Shown here piece after piece: positions 40,544 through 47,812 of a stretch of DNA of 51,340 nucleotides. Where the stretch lies: positions 1 to 51,340 of the forward strand of contig DAHUYL010000218.1 of NCBI GenBank assembly GCA_027315255.1. The letters run 5' to 3'. Under the pieces are notes generated by a model. That model did no database searches. It worked only from the letters and a program-made list of their open reading frames with translations, and was not told the DNA's origin. How positions within the stretch are numbered: the first letter of the stretch is position 1; each line of letters opens with the position of its first letter. A program made the translations under genes and the position numbers. Source of the DNA: Solirubrobacterales bacterium (GTDB taxonomy: Bacteria; Actinomycetota; Thermoleophilia; Solirubrobacterales; Solirubrobacteraceae).

Positions 40544-41318
40544 GATGACGCCCCGGTCCTCGCGGTTCTCGCTCGAGGGCCGGCTCGCTGTCGTCACCGG
40601 CGCCAGGCGCGGGATCGGGCTCGCGATCGCCGACGCACTCGCCGAGGCGGGCGCCGACGTCGTCGGCGTCAGCGCCGCGCTCGAGCTCGACGGCGGCGCG
40701 GCGCGCCAGCGGGTGGAGGCCCACGGCCGCCGCTTCTGGTCGATGCCGGCCGAGCTGTCGGACCGCGACGCGGTGCGTTCGTTGATGGATCGGCTGGCGG
40801 CGCTCGACCGGCCGATCGACATCCTCGTCAACAATGCCGGCACGATCCGGCGAGCGCCTGCGGCCGAGCACCCGCTCGCCGACTGGGAGCACGTGCTCGA
40901 GGTCAACCTGACCGCGCAGTTCCTGCTGGCTCAGCAGATCGGTGCCGGCATGGTCGGCCGCGGCCACGGGAAGATCATCTTCACCGCGTCGATGCTGAGC
41001 TTCCAGGGTGGGATCAACGTCGTCGGTTACACGGCCTCCAAGCACGGGATCGCCGGAATCACGAAGGCGCTCGCGAACGAGTGGGCGCCGCACGGCGTCA
41101 ACGTCAACGCGGTCGCGCCCGGCTATATCGCGACCGACAACACCGAGGCGCTGCGCAACGACCCGGACCGTTCGCGGGCGATCCTCGAACGGATCCCGGC
41201 GGGGCGATGGGGCCGGCCGCAGGACATCGCGGGCGCCGTCGTGTTCCTGTCCTCGCCCGCGTCCGACTACGTGAACGGCACCGTGCTCGCAGTCGACGGC
41301 GGGTGGCTCGCGCGTTGA
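40524..41318 (+). CDS. kduD: KduD-like short-chain dehydrogenase (2-keto-3-deoxy-gluconate 5-dehydrogenase type)
   Basis: A 264-residue SDR strongly resembling KduD: VVTGARRGIGLAIADALAEA, NNAGTIRRAPAAEHPLADWE, IIFTASMLSFQGGI, YTASKHGIAGITKALANEWA, AVAPGYIATDNTEALRNDP and NGTVLAVDGGWLAR. KduD interconverts 2,5-diketo-3-deoxy-gluconate and 2-keto-3-deoxy-gluconate. In this operon it lies directly before an aldolase and a kinase of the KDG route, which supports that chemistry, although a deoxy-fuconate analogue is equally possible. The ATG at 40524 lies inside the end of the MDR gene; a GTG at 40515 is an alternative start. Confidence 0.8.
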   Translation: MSETAAEMTPRSSRFSLEGRLAVVTGARRGIGLAIADALAEAGADVVGVSAALELDGGAARQRVEAHGRRFWSMPAELSDRDAVRSLMDRLAALDRPIDILVNNAGTIRRAPAAEHPLADWEHVLEVNLTAQFLLAQQIGAGMVGRGHGKIIFTASMLSFQGGINVVGYTASKHGIAGITKALANEWAPHGVNVNAVAPGYIATDNTEALRNDPDRSRAILERIPAGRWGRPQDIAGAVVFLSSPASDYVNGTVLAVDGGWLAR

Positions 41319-41968
41319 TCGGCGCGCTCGAGCAGATCGAAGCGATCGGCGTCGTGCCGGTGGTCGTCCTCGACGACGCGCGCTCGGCGCCCGCGCTCGG
41401 CGAGGCACTGATCGCAGGTGGACTGCCCTGCGCCGAGATCACGTTCCGAACGGACGCGGCGCAGGCGGCGATCGAGCAGCTCGGTCAGGATCCGCGGCTG
41501 CTGGTCGGCGCAGGCACGGTCCTGACGCCGTCGCAGGCCGAGCATGCAGTCGCCGCGGGGGCGAGATTCATCGTCTCGCCGGGGTTCGACGCCGATGTCG
41601 TCCGGCGCTGCCGGGAGCTCGAGGTCCCGGTGCTTCCGGGGATCGCGACGGCCACCGACGCGATGGCCGCGCTGCGCGAGGGCATCGACGTCGTCAAGCT
41701 GTTCCCGGCGGGCGCGCTCGGCGGACTGCCGATGCTGAAGGCGCTGGCGGCGCCGTTCCCGACGCTGCGGTTCGTGCCGACCGGCGGCGTCACCCAGGCG
41801 CAGCTCGCCGATTACGCCCGCCACCCCGCGGTAGTCGCGGTCGGGGGAAGCTGGATCGCACCGCGTGAGCTGCTCGCAGAGGGCCGGGTCGAGGAGATCA
41901 CGCGGCGTGCCTCGGAAGCCGTCGCGACGGTCGCCGAGGCGCGCGATCGCGAGCGGGCCCCGGCATGA
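41315..41968 (+). CDS. eda: KDPG/KDPGal-aldolase family protein (Eda/DgoA-like)
   Basis: A 217-residue class I aldolase of the Eda family. The barrel shows VVPVVVLDDARSAPALGEAL, the glutamate in CAEITFRTDAAQ, LVGAGTVLTPSQAEHA, RFIVSPGFDADVV, the Schiff-base lysine in GIDVVKLFPAGALGG and FVPTGGVTQAQL. It cleaves 2-keto-3-deoxy-6-phospho sugar acids to pyruvate and a triose phosphate. The only start that keeps the N-terminus is TTG 41315, overlapping the KduD stop as TTGA. It is followed by the matching kinase with an ATGA overlap. Confidence 0.85.
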   Translation: MIGALEQIEAIGVVPVVVLDDARSAPALGEALIAGGLPCAEITFRTDAAQAAIEQLGQDPRLLVGAGTVLTPSQAEHAVAAGARFIVSPGFDADVVRRCRELEVPVLPGIATATDAMAALREGIDVVKLFPAGALGGLPMLKALAAPFPTLRFVPTGGVTQAQLADYARHPAVVAVGGSWIAPRELLAEGRVEEITRRASEAVATVAEARDRERAPA

Positions 41969-43065
41969 CACTCGACTTCCGTCCCGCCTCGGAGTGCACC
42001 TATGACGTCGTCTCGCTCGGCGAGGTGATGCTCCGCCTCGACCCGGGCGAGGGGCGCGTGCGGACCGCGCGCCAGTTCCAGGTGTGGGAGGGTGGCGGCG
42101 AGTACAACGTCGCGCGGGGCCTGCGGCGGTGCTTCGGGTTGCGCACGGCGGTCGTGACGGCGCTGTGCGACAACGACGTCGGCCGCCTGATCGAGGATCT
42201 GATGCTCCAGGGCGGGGTCGATCTGAGCTTCGTCCGCTGGACGCCGTTCGACGGCGTCGGGCGCGAGGTCCGCAACGGCCTGAACTTCGTGGAACGGGGC
42301 TTCGGGGTTCGCGGCGCGGTCAGCGTGTCCGATCGAGGCCACTCGGCCGCCAGCCGGCTCGCCCCCGGAGACGTCGACTGGGATCGCCTGTTCGGAGCGC
42401 TCGGGGTCCGGTGCCTGCACACCGGTGGGATCTTCGCGGCGCTGTCGGAGTCGGCCGCGGCGCTGACCCAGGAGGCGATGGAATCGGCACGCGCGCACGG
42501 GACGCGCGTGTCCTACGACCTCAACTACCGCCCCAGCCTGTGGAAGGCGCTCGGTGGCGAGGCGGCGGCGCGGGATGTGAACCGGCGGCTGGCCCCGCTC
42601 GTCGACGTCATGATCGGAAACGAGGAGGACTTCACCGCATGCCTCGGATTCGAGGTGCCGGGCGCCGGCCCCGATTTCGACCAGCTCGACAGCAACGGCT
42701 TCAGGGCGATGATCGAAGCGCTCACCACCACCTACGATTCCCTCTCCGTCGTCGCGACCACGTTGCGAGGGGTGCGCAGCGCCGGCGTGAACGACTGGGG
42801 CGCGGTTGCATGGTCGAGCGACGAGGGGTTCGTCGAGGCGACCCCCCGGCCGGGGCTCGAGATCCTCGACCGCGTCGGCGGCGGCGACAGCTTCGCCTCC
42901 GGGCTGCTGTACGGGCTGCTCGAGCTCGGCGAGTTGCGCGCCGCGGTCGAGTACGGCGCGGCCCACGGCGCACTTGCGATGACGACGGCGGGCGACACGT
43001 CGACCGCCAGGCTCGAGGACGTCCGGCGGCTGGTCGAGCGGCCGAGCGCGAGGATCCAGCGGTGA
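41965..43065 (+). CDS. kdgK: PfkB-family sugar kinase (2-keto-3-deoxygluconate kinase type)
   Basis: A 366-residue ribokinase-family kinase. N-terminal YDVVSLGEVMLRLDPGEGRV, the substrate-loop QVWEGGGEYNVARGLRRCFG, VSYDLNYRPSLW, MIGNEEDF and the C-terminal catalytic DRVGGGDSFASGLLYGL (general base Asp) are characteristic of KDG kinases. It phosphorylates a 2-keto-3-deoxy sugar acid so that the upstream aldolase can split it. The start overlaps the aldolase stop as ATGA. Fuconate-derived substrates lack a 6-hydroxyl, so this kinase probably serves a second, hydroxylated sugar acid such as KDG or KDGal. Confidence 0.82.
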   Translation: MTLDFRPASECTYDVVSLGEVMLRLDPGEGRVRTARQFQVWEGGGEYNVARGLRRCFGLRTAVVTALCDNDVGRLIEDLMLQGGVDLSFVRWTPFDGVGREVRNGLNFVERGFGVRGAVSVSDRGHSAASRLAPGDVDWDRLFGALGVRCLHTGGIFAALSESAAALTQEAMESARAHGTRVSYDLNYRPSLWKALGGEAAARDVNRRLAPLVDVMIGNEEDFTACLGFEVPGAGPDFDQLDSNGFRAMIEALTTTYDSLSVVATTLRGVRSAGVNDWGAVAWSSDEGFVEATPRPGLEILDRVGGGDSFASGLLYGLLELGELRAAVEYGAAHGALAMTTAGDTSTARLEDVRRLVERPSARIQR

Positions 43066-44027
43066 TCCCGCACCTCAGCGAACTGTCGCTCGGCTGCGCT
43101 CAGCTCGGCAACCTGTACCGGGCGATCGACGACGAGCAGGCACGGGCGACCGTCGACCGGGCGTGGGAGCAGGGGATCCGCTACTTCGACACGGCTCCCC
43201 ATTACGGCCTCGGGCTGTCGGAGCGGCGGCTCGGCGCGGCGCTCGCCTCGCGCCCGCGCGACGAGTTCGTGCTCTCGACCAAGGTCGGTCGCCTGCTCGA
43301 GCGCCAACCAGACGCCGCCGGACGCGACGATCAGGGGTTCGACGTCCCCGCGGAGTTCCGGCGCGTGTGGGACTTCAGCCGCGACGGGATCCGCCGCTCA
43401 CTCGACGCGAGCCTCGGGCGACTCGGTCTCGACCGCGTCGACATCGTCTACCTCCACGATCCGGACGACCACTACCGCGACGTGATCGACCACGGCTACC
43501 CCGCGCTCGAGGAGCTCCGCGGCGAGGGCGTCGTCCGCGCGATCGGCGCCGGCATGAACCAGTCGGAGATGCTCGCGGACTTCGCCCGCAACACCGACAT
43601 GGACCTCCTGATGCTGGCGGGCCGCTACACGCTGCTCGAACAGGAGGCGCTCGACGACCTGCTGGCGCAGTGCGAGCGGCGCGGCATCGGCATCGTCGCC
43701 GCGGGTGTGTTCAACAGCGGGCTGCTTGCTCGCTCGACGCCGCCCGACGACGCGAAGTACAACTACGACGACGCGCCCGCGGAGCTGGTGCAGCGCGCCC
43801 GCCGGATCGCTGCCGTCTGCGACCGGCACGGCACGACCCTTCCCGCCGCGGCGCTGCTGTTTCCGCTGGCGCACCCGGCCGTGGTCAGCGTCTGCGTCGG
43901 CGCCCGCTCGCCCGAGCAGGTCGATCGCAACATCGAGCTTCACTCACGGGGCGTGCCCGCCGCGGTGTGGCGGGAGCTCAAGGAGGAGGGGCTGTTGCGA
44001 GCCGATGCTCCCGTCCCGGCTGCCTGA
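43062..44027 (+). CDS. Aldo/keto reductase, D-threo-aldose 1-dehydrogenase (L-fucose dehydrogenase) type
   Basis: A 321-residue aldo/keto reductase. The active-site tetrad is visible: Asp and Tyr in RYFDTAPHYGLGLSERRLG, Lys in LSTKVGRLL and His in IVYLHDPDDH. The segments RAIGAGMNQSEMLADFARNT, LLMLAGRYTLLEQEALDDLL and AAGVFNSGLLARS are typical of the AKR group that oxidises L-fucose, D-arabinose and related aldoses to lactones with NAD(P). This is the first oxidation of the non-phosphorylative route. The start is GTG 43062, overlapping the kinase stop (GTGA). It is the last gene of the rightward operon. Confidence 0.85.
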   Translation: MIPHLSELSLGCAQLGNLYRAIDDEQARATVDRAWEQGIRYFDTAPHYGLGLSERRLGAALASRPRDEFVLSTKVGRLLERQPDAAGRDDQGFDVPAEFRRVWDFSRDGIRRSLDASLGRLGLDRVDIVYLHDPDDHYRDVIDHGYPALEELRGEGVVRAIGAGMNQSEMLADFARNTDMDLLMLAGRYTLLEQEALDDLLAQCERRGIGIVAAGVFNSGLLARSTPPDDAKYNYDDAPAELVQRARRIAAVCDRHGTTLPAAALLFPLAHPAVVSVCVGARSPEQVDRNIELHSRGVPAAVWRELKEEGLLRADAPVPAA

Positions 44028-44183
44028 GCGCCGACGACCACGACCGTGACGGCGGCGGGACCGTCGCCGTCGTCGTCGGTCCGGACGGCTCGGAAGCAGC
44101 GCTTGGCCAGGTGGAGCGCTCGGCGCAGATCGCCGCGGGCGCACGGCGGGGCGCGGGCGCCGGGGGGGCGGGGGGGCGGGAGG
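44028..44183. other. Spacer downstream of the catabolic operon
   Basis: GC-rich sequence ending in runs of seven or more G interrupted by C (about 44160-44180). No convincing gene or terminator hairpin with a T-run. It leads directly into the paired-hairpin element. Confidence 0.5.
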
Positions 44184-44296
44184 ACGACAACTTTGCCAAC
44201 CCCCCAGCTGTGGCGGGGGGTGGCAGCTCAGACCATCTCACAGCTGGCTGAATCTGCCACCCCCCCGCTGGGACGGGGGGTTGGCAAAGTTGTCGT
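44184..44296. repeat. REP/BIME-like paired-hairpin element
   Basis: The outer arms are a perfect 22-base inverted repeat: 44184-44205 and 44275-44296 (core ACTTTGCCAACCCCCC versus its complement). Inside, each half is itself a hairpin: TGCCAACCCCCC pairs with GGGGGGTGGCA (44195-44225), and TGCCACCCCCCC pairs with GGGGGGTTGGCA (44255-44286). The middle, about 44227-44253, is unpaired. Two hairpins in head-to-head orientation are the layout of REP pairs (BIMEs) in other bacteria. No transposase is adjacent and I see no second copy in this window. It could also act as a strong transcription or mRNA 3'-end barrier after the catabolic operon. Confidence 0.75.
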
Positions 44297-44831
44297 GCCG
44301 GATCGGGCCCGCTCGCGGCGTGCCGGCGAGATGCCTGCCGCTCGCCGCCGTTGCCGCGCCTGACCCCGCGCGCGGCGTGGCAGGCGCACCCGGCGGCGCC
44401 TCCGCGATCTCCGGGGGCCCCGGGTCACAAGCAGGCAGGCGATCCCAACGATCCCAAGGGTCACGCGCGCGCGATCCGGGCCCCGCGGGCGGGTGTGGCC
44501 GCGCGCTCGCCGTTGCCTCGGGGGCCGTCACGACGGCGGCGATCCACCACCGTCAGGACGAGGCGATCCACCACCGTCAGGACGACGGCGATCGACCCGA
44601 CGGAGCAGTGGAACGGCGCACGTCCCAAGGACGATCACCGGACCCGGCGGCCGAGCTCCGGGGTGGCGGCCCGGCGTCTGACGCCCGACCCGGCGCCGCG
44701 CGGCATGATCAAGACGATCCGCTCGGCATCCGAGCGGCGCCGCCTTGGACGGGTCCGAGGCCCGTCCTATGCAGGCAATCGCGATCTCAACCGGCTTTCT
44801 ACCGAGCGCGTTGAGGTTCTGTTACAAAGGC
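44297..44831. other. Non-coding spacer before the last sugar importer
   Basis: About 530 bases with no reading frame that resembles a protein family on either strand. Several frames are open only because the DNA is GC-rich. It contains a 24-bp direct repeat listed separately. Confidence 0.55.
44538..44585. repeat. Two perfect 24-bp tandem copies
   Basis: The unit starting GGCGATCCACCACCGTCAGG occurs at 44538-44561 and immediately again at 44562-44585, followed by a decayed start of a third copy (CGGCGATCGAC). There are no spacers, so it is not CRISPR. Its role is unknown. Confidence 0.9.
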
Positions 44832-44891
44832 TTGCCTTAGTGTTCGCGAAGAGATATATATGCGGCTGCATACGAATGCGGAACTTCGTAT
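44832..44891 (+). promoter_or_regulatory. Promoter and operator-like inverted repeat of the last CUT2 importer
   Basis: An AT-rich island in GC-rich DNA. TTGCCT (44832-44837), a 17-base spacer and TATATA (44855-44860) make a plausible promoter. Just downstream is a perfect inverted repeat ATACGAA-N8-TTCGTAT (44870-44891). The half sites TACGAAT and TTCGTATT also occur in the promoter of the enolase-superfamily operon (26902 and 26943), hinting at control by the same or a similar FadR-type regulator. Confidence 0.6.
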
Positions 44892-44917
44892 TCGCTAAGT
44901 TGTAGGAGGAGGAGGAC

Positions 44918-45028
44918 TTGCCGGAGCGCGCGCAACATAGGTATTTGCGTGGTGGGTCGGGGGCGCTGGTTCGCACCGGCTGCCCATTCGACCTTGCCGT
45001 GCGCTCGGGTTTCAGAGGGCGACCGTGA
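44918..45028 (+). CDS. Possible short leader ORF (36 codons)
   Basis: A TTG codon directly follows an exceptionally strong ribosome site, GTAGGAGGAGGAGGA (44902-44916). The frame reads MPERAQHRYLRGGSGALVRT and ends at TGA 45026-45028 after 36 residues. It resembles no family I know. Its stop overlaps the GTG of the next short frame as GTGA. It may be a translated leader that couples ribosome flow into the importer genes, or just the remains of an older gene. Codon pattern is ordinary for this DNA, so coding status is uncertain. Confidence 0.35.
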   Translation: MPERAQHRYLRGGSGALVRTGCPFDLAVRSGFRGRP

Positions 45029-45156
45029 TCGAGCCCGTGTGCGAGAACGGTACGGGTAGGTCGGCGCTGTTGCGCCCGACGGTGTCGTTGCTCGAGCCCG
45101 ATCGCGACGGGCCGCGCCCGGTCGATCGGATGCCGGCTGTGGTGGAGATCAGGTGA
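45025..45156 (+). CDS. Possible short coupled ORF (43 codons)
   Basis: A GTG at 45025 overlaps the previous short frame, and the frame reads MIEPVCENGTGRSALLRPTV and onward to TGA 45154-45156, which in turn overlaps the GTG of the ABC ATPase. No family is recognised. The position in a chain of GTGA junctions is the only support; it could be a coupling leader or a decayed gene such as the tail of a lost regulator. Confidence 0.3.
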   Translation: MIEPVCENGTGRSALLRPTVSLLEPDRDGPRPVDRMPAVVEIR

Positions 45157-46721
45157 GCATCGCGGTGCGACGCCACCAGCCGGCAGGCGTGAGGCCCGGT
45201 CCACCCGATGGCTCGGACTACGTGCCGTCGTCCTACGAGGCCCGCCAGATCGCGAAGTCGTTCGCGGGCGCGCGCGCCCTGACCGGCGCCTCGGTCAGGT
45301 TCGAGCCGGGCACGATCCATACGCTCGTGGGCGAGAACGGCGCCGGCAAGTCGACGATGCTCAAGGTGATGGCCGGGGTCCACCGGCCGGACGCCGGCGA
45401 GCTGATCCTGGGCGGGGAGCAGCTGCGCTCCCTGACTCCCCGCACCGCCCAGCAGCACGGCATCTATCTGGTGCCACAGGAGCCGACGCTGATGGCGACG
45501 CTGTCGGCGGTCGAGAACCTGTTCGTCGGGATCCTGCCGCGGGCCAGGCTGCCGTTCTCGGTCGACTGGCGGGCGATGACGCAGACCGCCGGCTCGTACT
45601 TCGAGCAGGTCGGCCTCGACGTCGATCCGCGCCAGCCCGCATCCACCCTGTCGATCGCCCAGCAGCAGTTGCTCGAATGCGCCCGCGCGCTCGTACACCG
45701 CTGCAACGTCATCTTCTTCGACGAGCCGACGTCGTCGCTGACCGCGCACGAGACGGAGGTCCTGTTCGACCTGATGCGGAGGCTGCGTGGGCGGAGCTTC
45801 ACGCTCGGTTTCATCAGCCATCGGCTCGACGAGGTGTTCGAGATCTCCGACCGGATCACCGTTCTGCGAGACGCCCAGATCGTCGCGGAGTTCCTGCCCG
45901 ACAAGGTCACCCGCGAGGAGCTGGTGACGGCGATGGTCGGCAAGGAGATCGCGAAGCGCGAGCGCCGACATCGGGACCTGTCGGGTGCCGAGACCGCCCT
46001 GGAGGTCGACGGGCTGTCCGCATCGCGGGCGTTCAGCGAGATCAGCTTCTCGGTTCGGCGCGGCGAGGTGCTGGGTCTCGCCGGGCTCGTCGGCAGCGGC
46101 CGGACCGAGATCGCCGAATCGATCTTCGGCGTACGGCCGGCGACCGGCGGCGTCGTGCTCGAGGGTAGGCCGTTCCGCCGCCGGAGTCCGGCATCGGCGA
46201 TCGCGGCGGGCCTGATCTACCTGCCCGAGGACCGCGGGCATCACGGCGTCTTCGCCAACGTCGAGCTCGAGCGCAACATCACGGCGGCGACCGTCGGCGT
46301 GCTCCCGCGATTCGGTCCGCTGCTGCGCCCGGCCGCCGAGAAGGAGATTGCGGCGAAGGCGGCCGAGCGGACGCGGGTCAGGGCCGCCTCGCTCCAGATC
46401 CCGATCAAGTCGCTCTCGGGCGGCAACCAGCAGCGGGCGATGTTCTCCCGCTGGCTGCTCGCCGAGCCCAAGGTCGCGATCTTCGACGAGCCGACGCGTG
46501 GCGTGGATGTCGGCGCCAAGGCCGACATCTACTCGATCATCGACTCGATCAGCGACAGCGGGATCGCGATCGTGATCATCTCCTCCGAGCTCGAGGAACT
46601 GGTGCTGCTCTGCGACCGCGTGATCGCGATCTACGAGGGCCGCGTCGTGTCGGAGGTCGCCGGCGACGAGATCACGCTCGAGCGGTTGGGTTCGATGATC
46701 GTCGGGGAGGTGGCGAAGTGA
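45153..46721 (+). CDS. CUT2-type sugar ABC ATPase (RbsA/RhaT-like)
   Basis: A 522-residue tandem ATPase. After an unusual N-terminal stretch of about 25 residues, the first domain has ARQIAKSFAGARALTGASVR, Walker A GENGAGKST, signature LSIAQQQLLECAR and Walker B VIFFDEPTSSL. In the second domain, GLVGSGRTEIAE replaces Walker A as usual, while LSGGNQQRAMFSR and VAIFDEPTRGVDVG are intact, unlike the other CUT2 ATPase in this window. It energises import through the two permeases that follow. The start GTG overlaps a short ORF; a later start near residue 26 is possible. The permease gene overlaps its stop as GTGA. Confidence 0.9.
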   Translation: MSIAVRRHQPAGVRPGPPDGSDYVPSSYEARQIAKSFAGARALTGASVRFEPGTIHTLVGENGAGKSTMLKVMAGVHRPDAGELILGGEQLRSLTPRTAQQHGIYLVPQEPTLMATLSAVENLFVGILPRARLPFSVDWRAMTQTAGSYFEQVGLDVDPRQPASTLSIAQQQLLECARALVHRCNVIFFDEPTSSLTAHETEVLFDLMRRLRGRSFTLGFISHRLDEVFEISDRITVLRDAQIVAEFLPDKVTREELVTAMVGKEIAKRERRHRDLSGAETALEVDGLSASRAFSEISFSVRRGEVLGLAGLVGSGRTEIAESIFGVRPATGGVVLEGRPFRRRSPASAIAAGLIYLPEDRGHHGVFANVELERNITAATVGVLPRFGPLLRPAAEKEIAAKAAERTRVRAASLQIPIKSLSGGNQQRAMFSRWLLAEPKVAIFDEPTRGVDVGAKADIYSIIDSISDSGIAIVIISSELEELVLLCDRVIAIYEGRVVSEVAGDEITLERLGSMIVGEVAK

Positions 46722-47812
46722 CCGGGATCTCCCCGTCGCTGCCGCCGATGCCGGCTGGGCGGGCGCCGGCCAGGCAGCGTCGCTCGGCGCTGCGACGTCT
46801 CCTCGCGCAGCGCGAGCTGCTGCTGGTTGCGCTGACGCTCGCGGTGTTCCTGGTGACCTTCGCGGTGAACTCCGGCTTCGGCACGAGCGGGAACATCTCG
46901 TTCCTGCTGGCCGACGCGATGCCACTCGCGATCCTGGCGGTCGGCCAGTCGATCGTCTGCATCGTGCGAGGGATCGACCTGTCCGTGGCCTCGATCCTGG
47001 GCGTTGCCGCGGTATCGACCGGGTTCCTGGCGCAGGACCACAACGCGTCGGTATGGCTGATGCTGCCGCTGGCCCTCGCGATCGGCGTCTGCCTCGGGCT
47101 GATCAACGGGCTGTTCGTGGTGCTCGCGCGGATTCCGCCGATCATCGTGACGCTCGGGACGCTGATCGTCTATCAGGGCGTGCAGCTGCTGATCTGCGGC
47201 AGCCGGACGGTCGTGACGGTGCCGACCTTCTACATCACGCTCGGCAATCGCAACCTGTTCTCCGACATCCCCTACATGCTGGTCCCGGGGCTCCTGGTCA
47301 CGGTCCTCATGGCGATCCTGTTGCGGCGCACGTCGTGGGGCCGATCGCTGTACGCGGTGGGCAGCAACGCCGACGCCGCGTTCCGCGCCGGCATCCGCGT
47401 CAACGCGGTGCTGCTGTCCGCCTACGCGGTCTGCGGGATGCTGGCCGGGCTTGGCGGGCTCGCGTTCCTCGTGCATTACGACTCGGCCAACGGGCAGAGC
47501 GGCATCGAGACGAACATCCAGCTGTGGTCGATCGCGGCGGCGCTGATCGGCGGCACCACCCTGACCGGCGGCAAGGGAGGTGTGGTCGGCAGCTTCATCG
47601 CCGCGCTGTTCCTCGAGGTGACGATCGAGGCTGTGATCGTGCTCGGGGTTCCCCAGGTGTGGGATTCCGCGGCGGTCGGCATCCTGCTGCTCGCGGCGAT
47701 CCTGGTTGACCGTTACCAGAGCAGCGGCACATCGCTGCGGCAGCTGCTGGCGGCCACGCTCGCCCGCGGTGCGCAGCAGCGCCCCGAACGTGTCACGGGA
47801 GAACGCCGGTGA
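46718..47812 (+). CDS. CUT2-type sugar ABC permease 1
   Basis: A 364-residue RbsC-type permease. Helix-3 motif VGQSIVCIVRGIDLSVASIL, GLINGLFVVLARIPPIIVTLG, SLYAVGSNADAAFRAGIRVN and IGGTTLTGGKGGVVGSFIAA define the family. Together with the next gene it probably forms a heterodimeric channel. Importers with two different permeases are found among rhamnose (RhaPQ), autoinducer-2 (LsrCD) and galactofuranose (YtfT/YjfF) systems; rhamnose-type would suit the mutarotase in this region. The start GTG overlaps the ATPase stop. Confidence 0.92.
   Translation: MTGISPSLPPMPAGRAPARQRRSALRRLLAQRELLLVALTLAVFLVTFAVNSGFGTSGNISFLLADAMPLAILAVGQSIVCIVRGIDLSVASILGVAAVSTGFLAQDHNASVWLMLPLALAIGVCLGLINGLFVVLARIPPIIVTLGTLIVYQGVQLLICGSRTVVTVPTFYITLGNRNLFSDIPYMLVPGLLVTVLMAILLRRTSWGRSLYAVGSNADAAFRAGIRVNAVLLSAYAVCGMLAGLGGLAFLVHYDSANGQSGIETNIQLWSIAAALIGGTTLTGGKGGVVGSFIAALFLEVTIEAVIVLGVPQVWDSAAVGILLLAAILVDRYQSSGTSLRQLLAATLARGAQQRPERVTGERR

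Noticed and set aside
44201-44280. The C/G runs as a simple rho-independent terminator
   Set aside because: The nested two-hairpin symmetry with 22-bp outer arms and the absence of T-runs fit a repeat element better, though a terminator role is not excluded.
44538-44585. Possible CRISPR array
   Set aside because: Only two adjacent repeat units, no spacers, no cas genes nearby.
44305-44905. Plus-strand frames of 177 and 184 codons in the spacer before the last importer
   Set aside because: Compositionally biased (Arg, Ala, Gly, Pro), including the translated tandem repeat; no family features and no suitable ribosome site.
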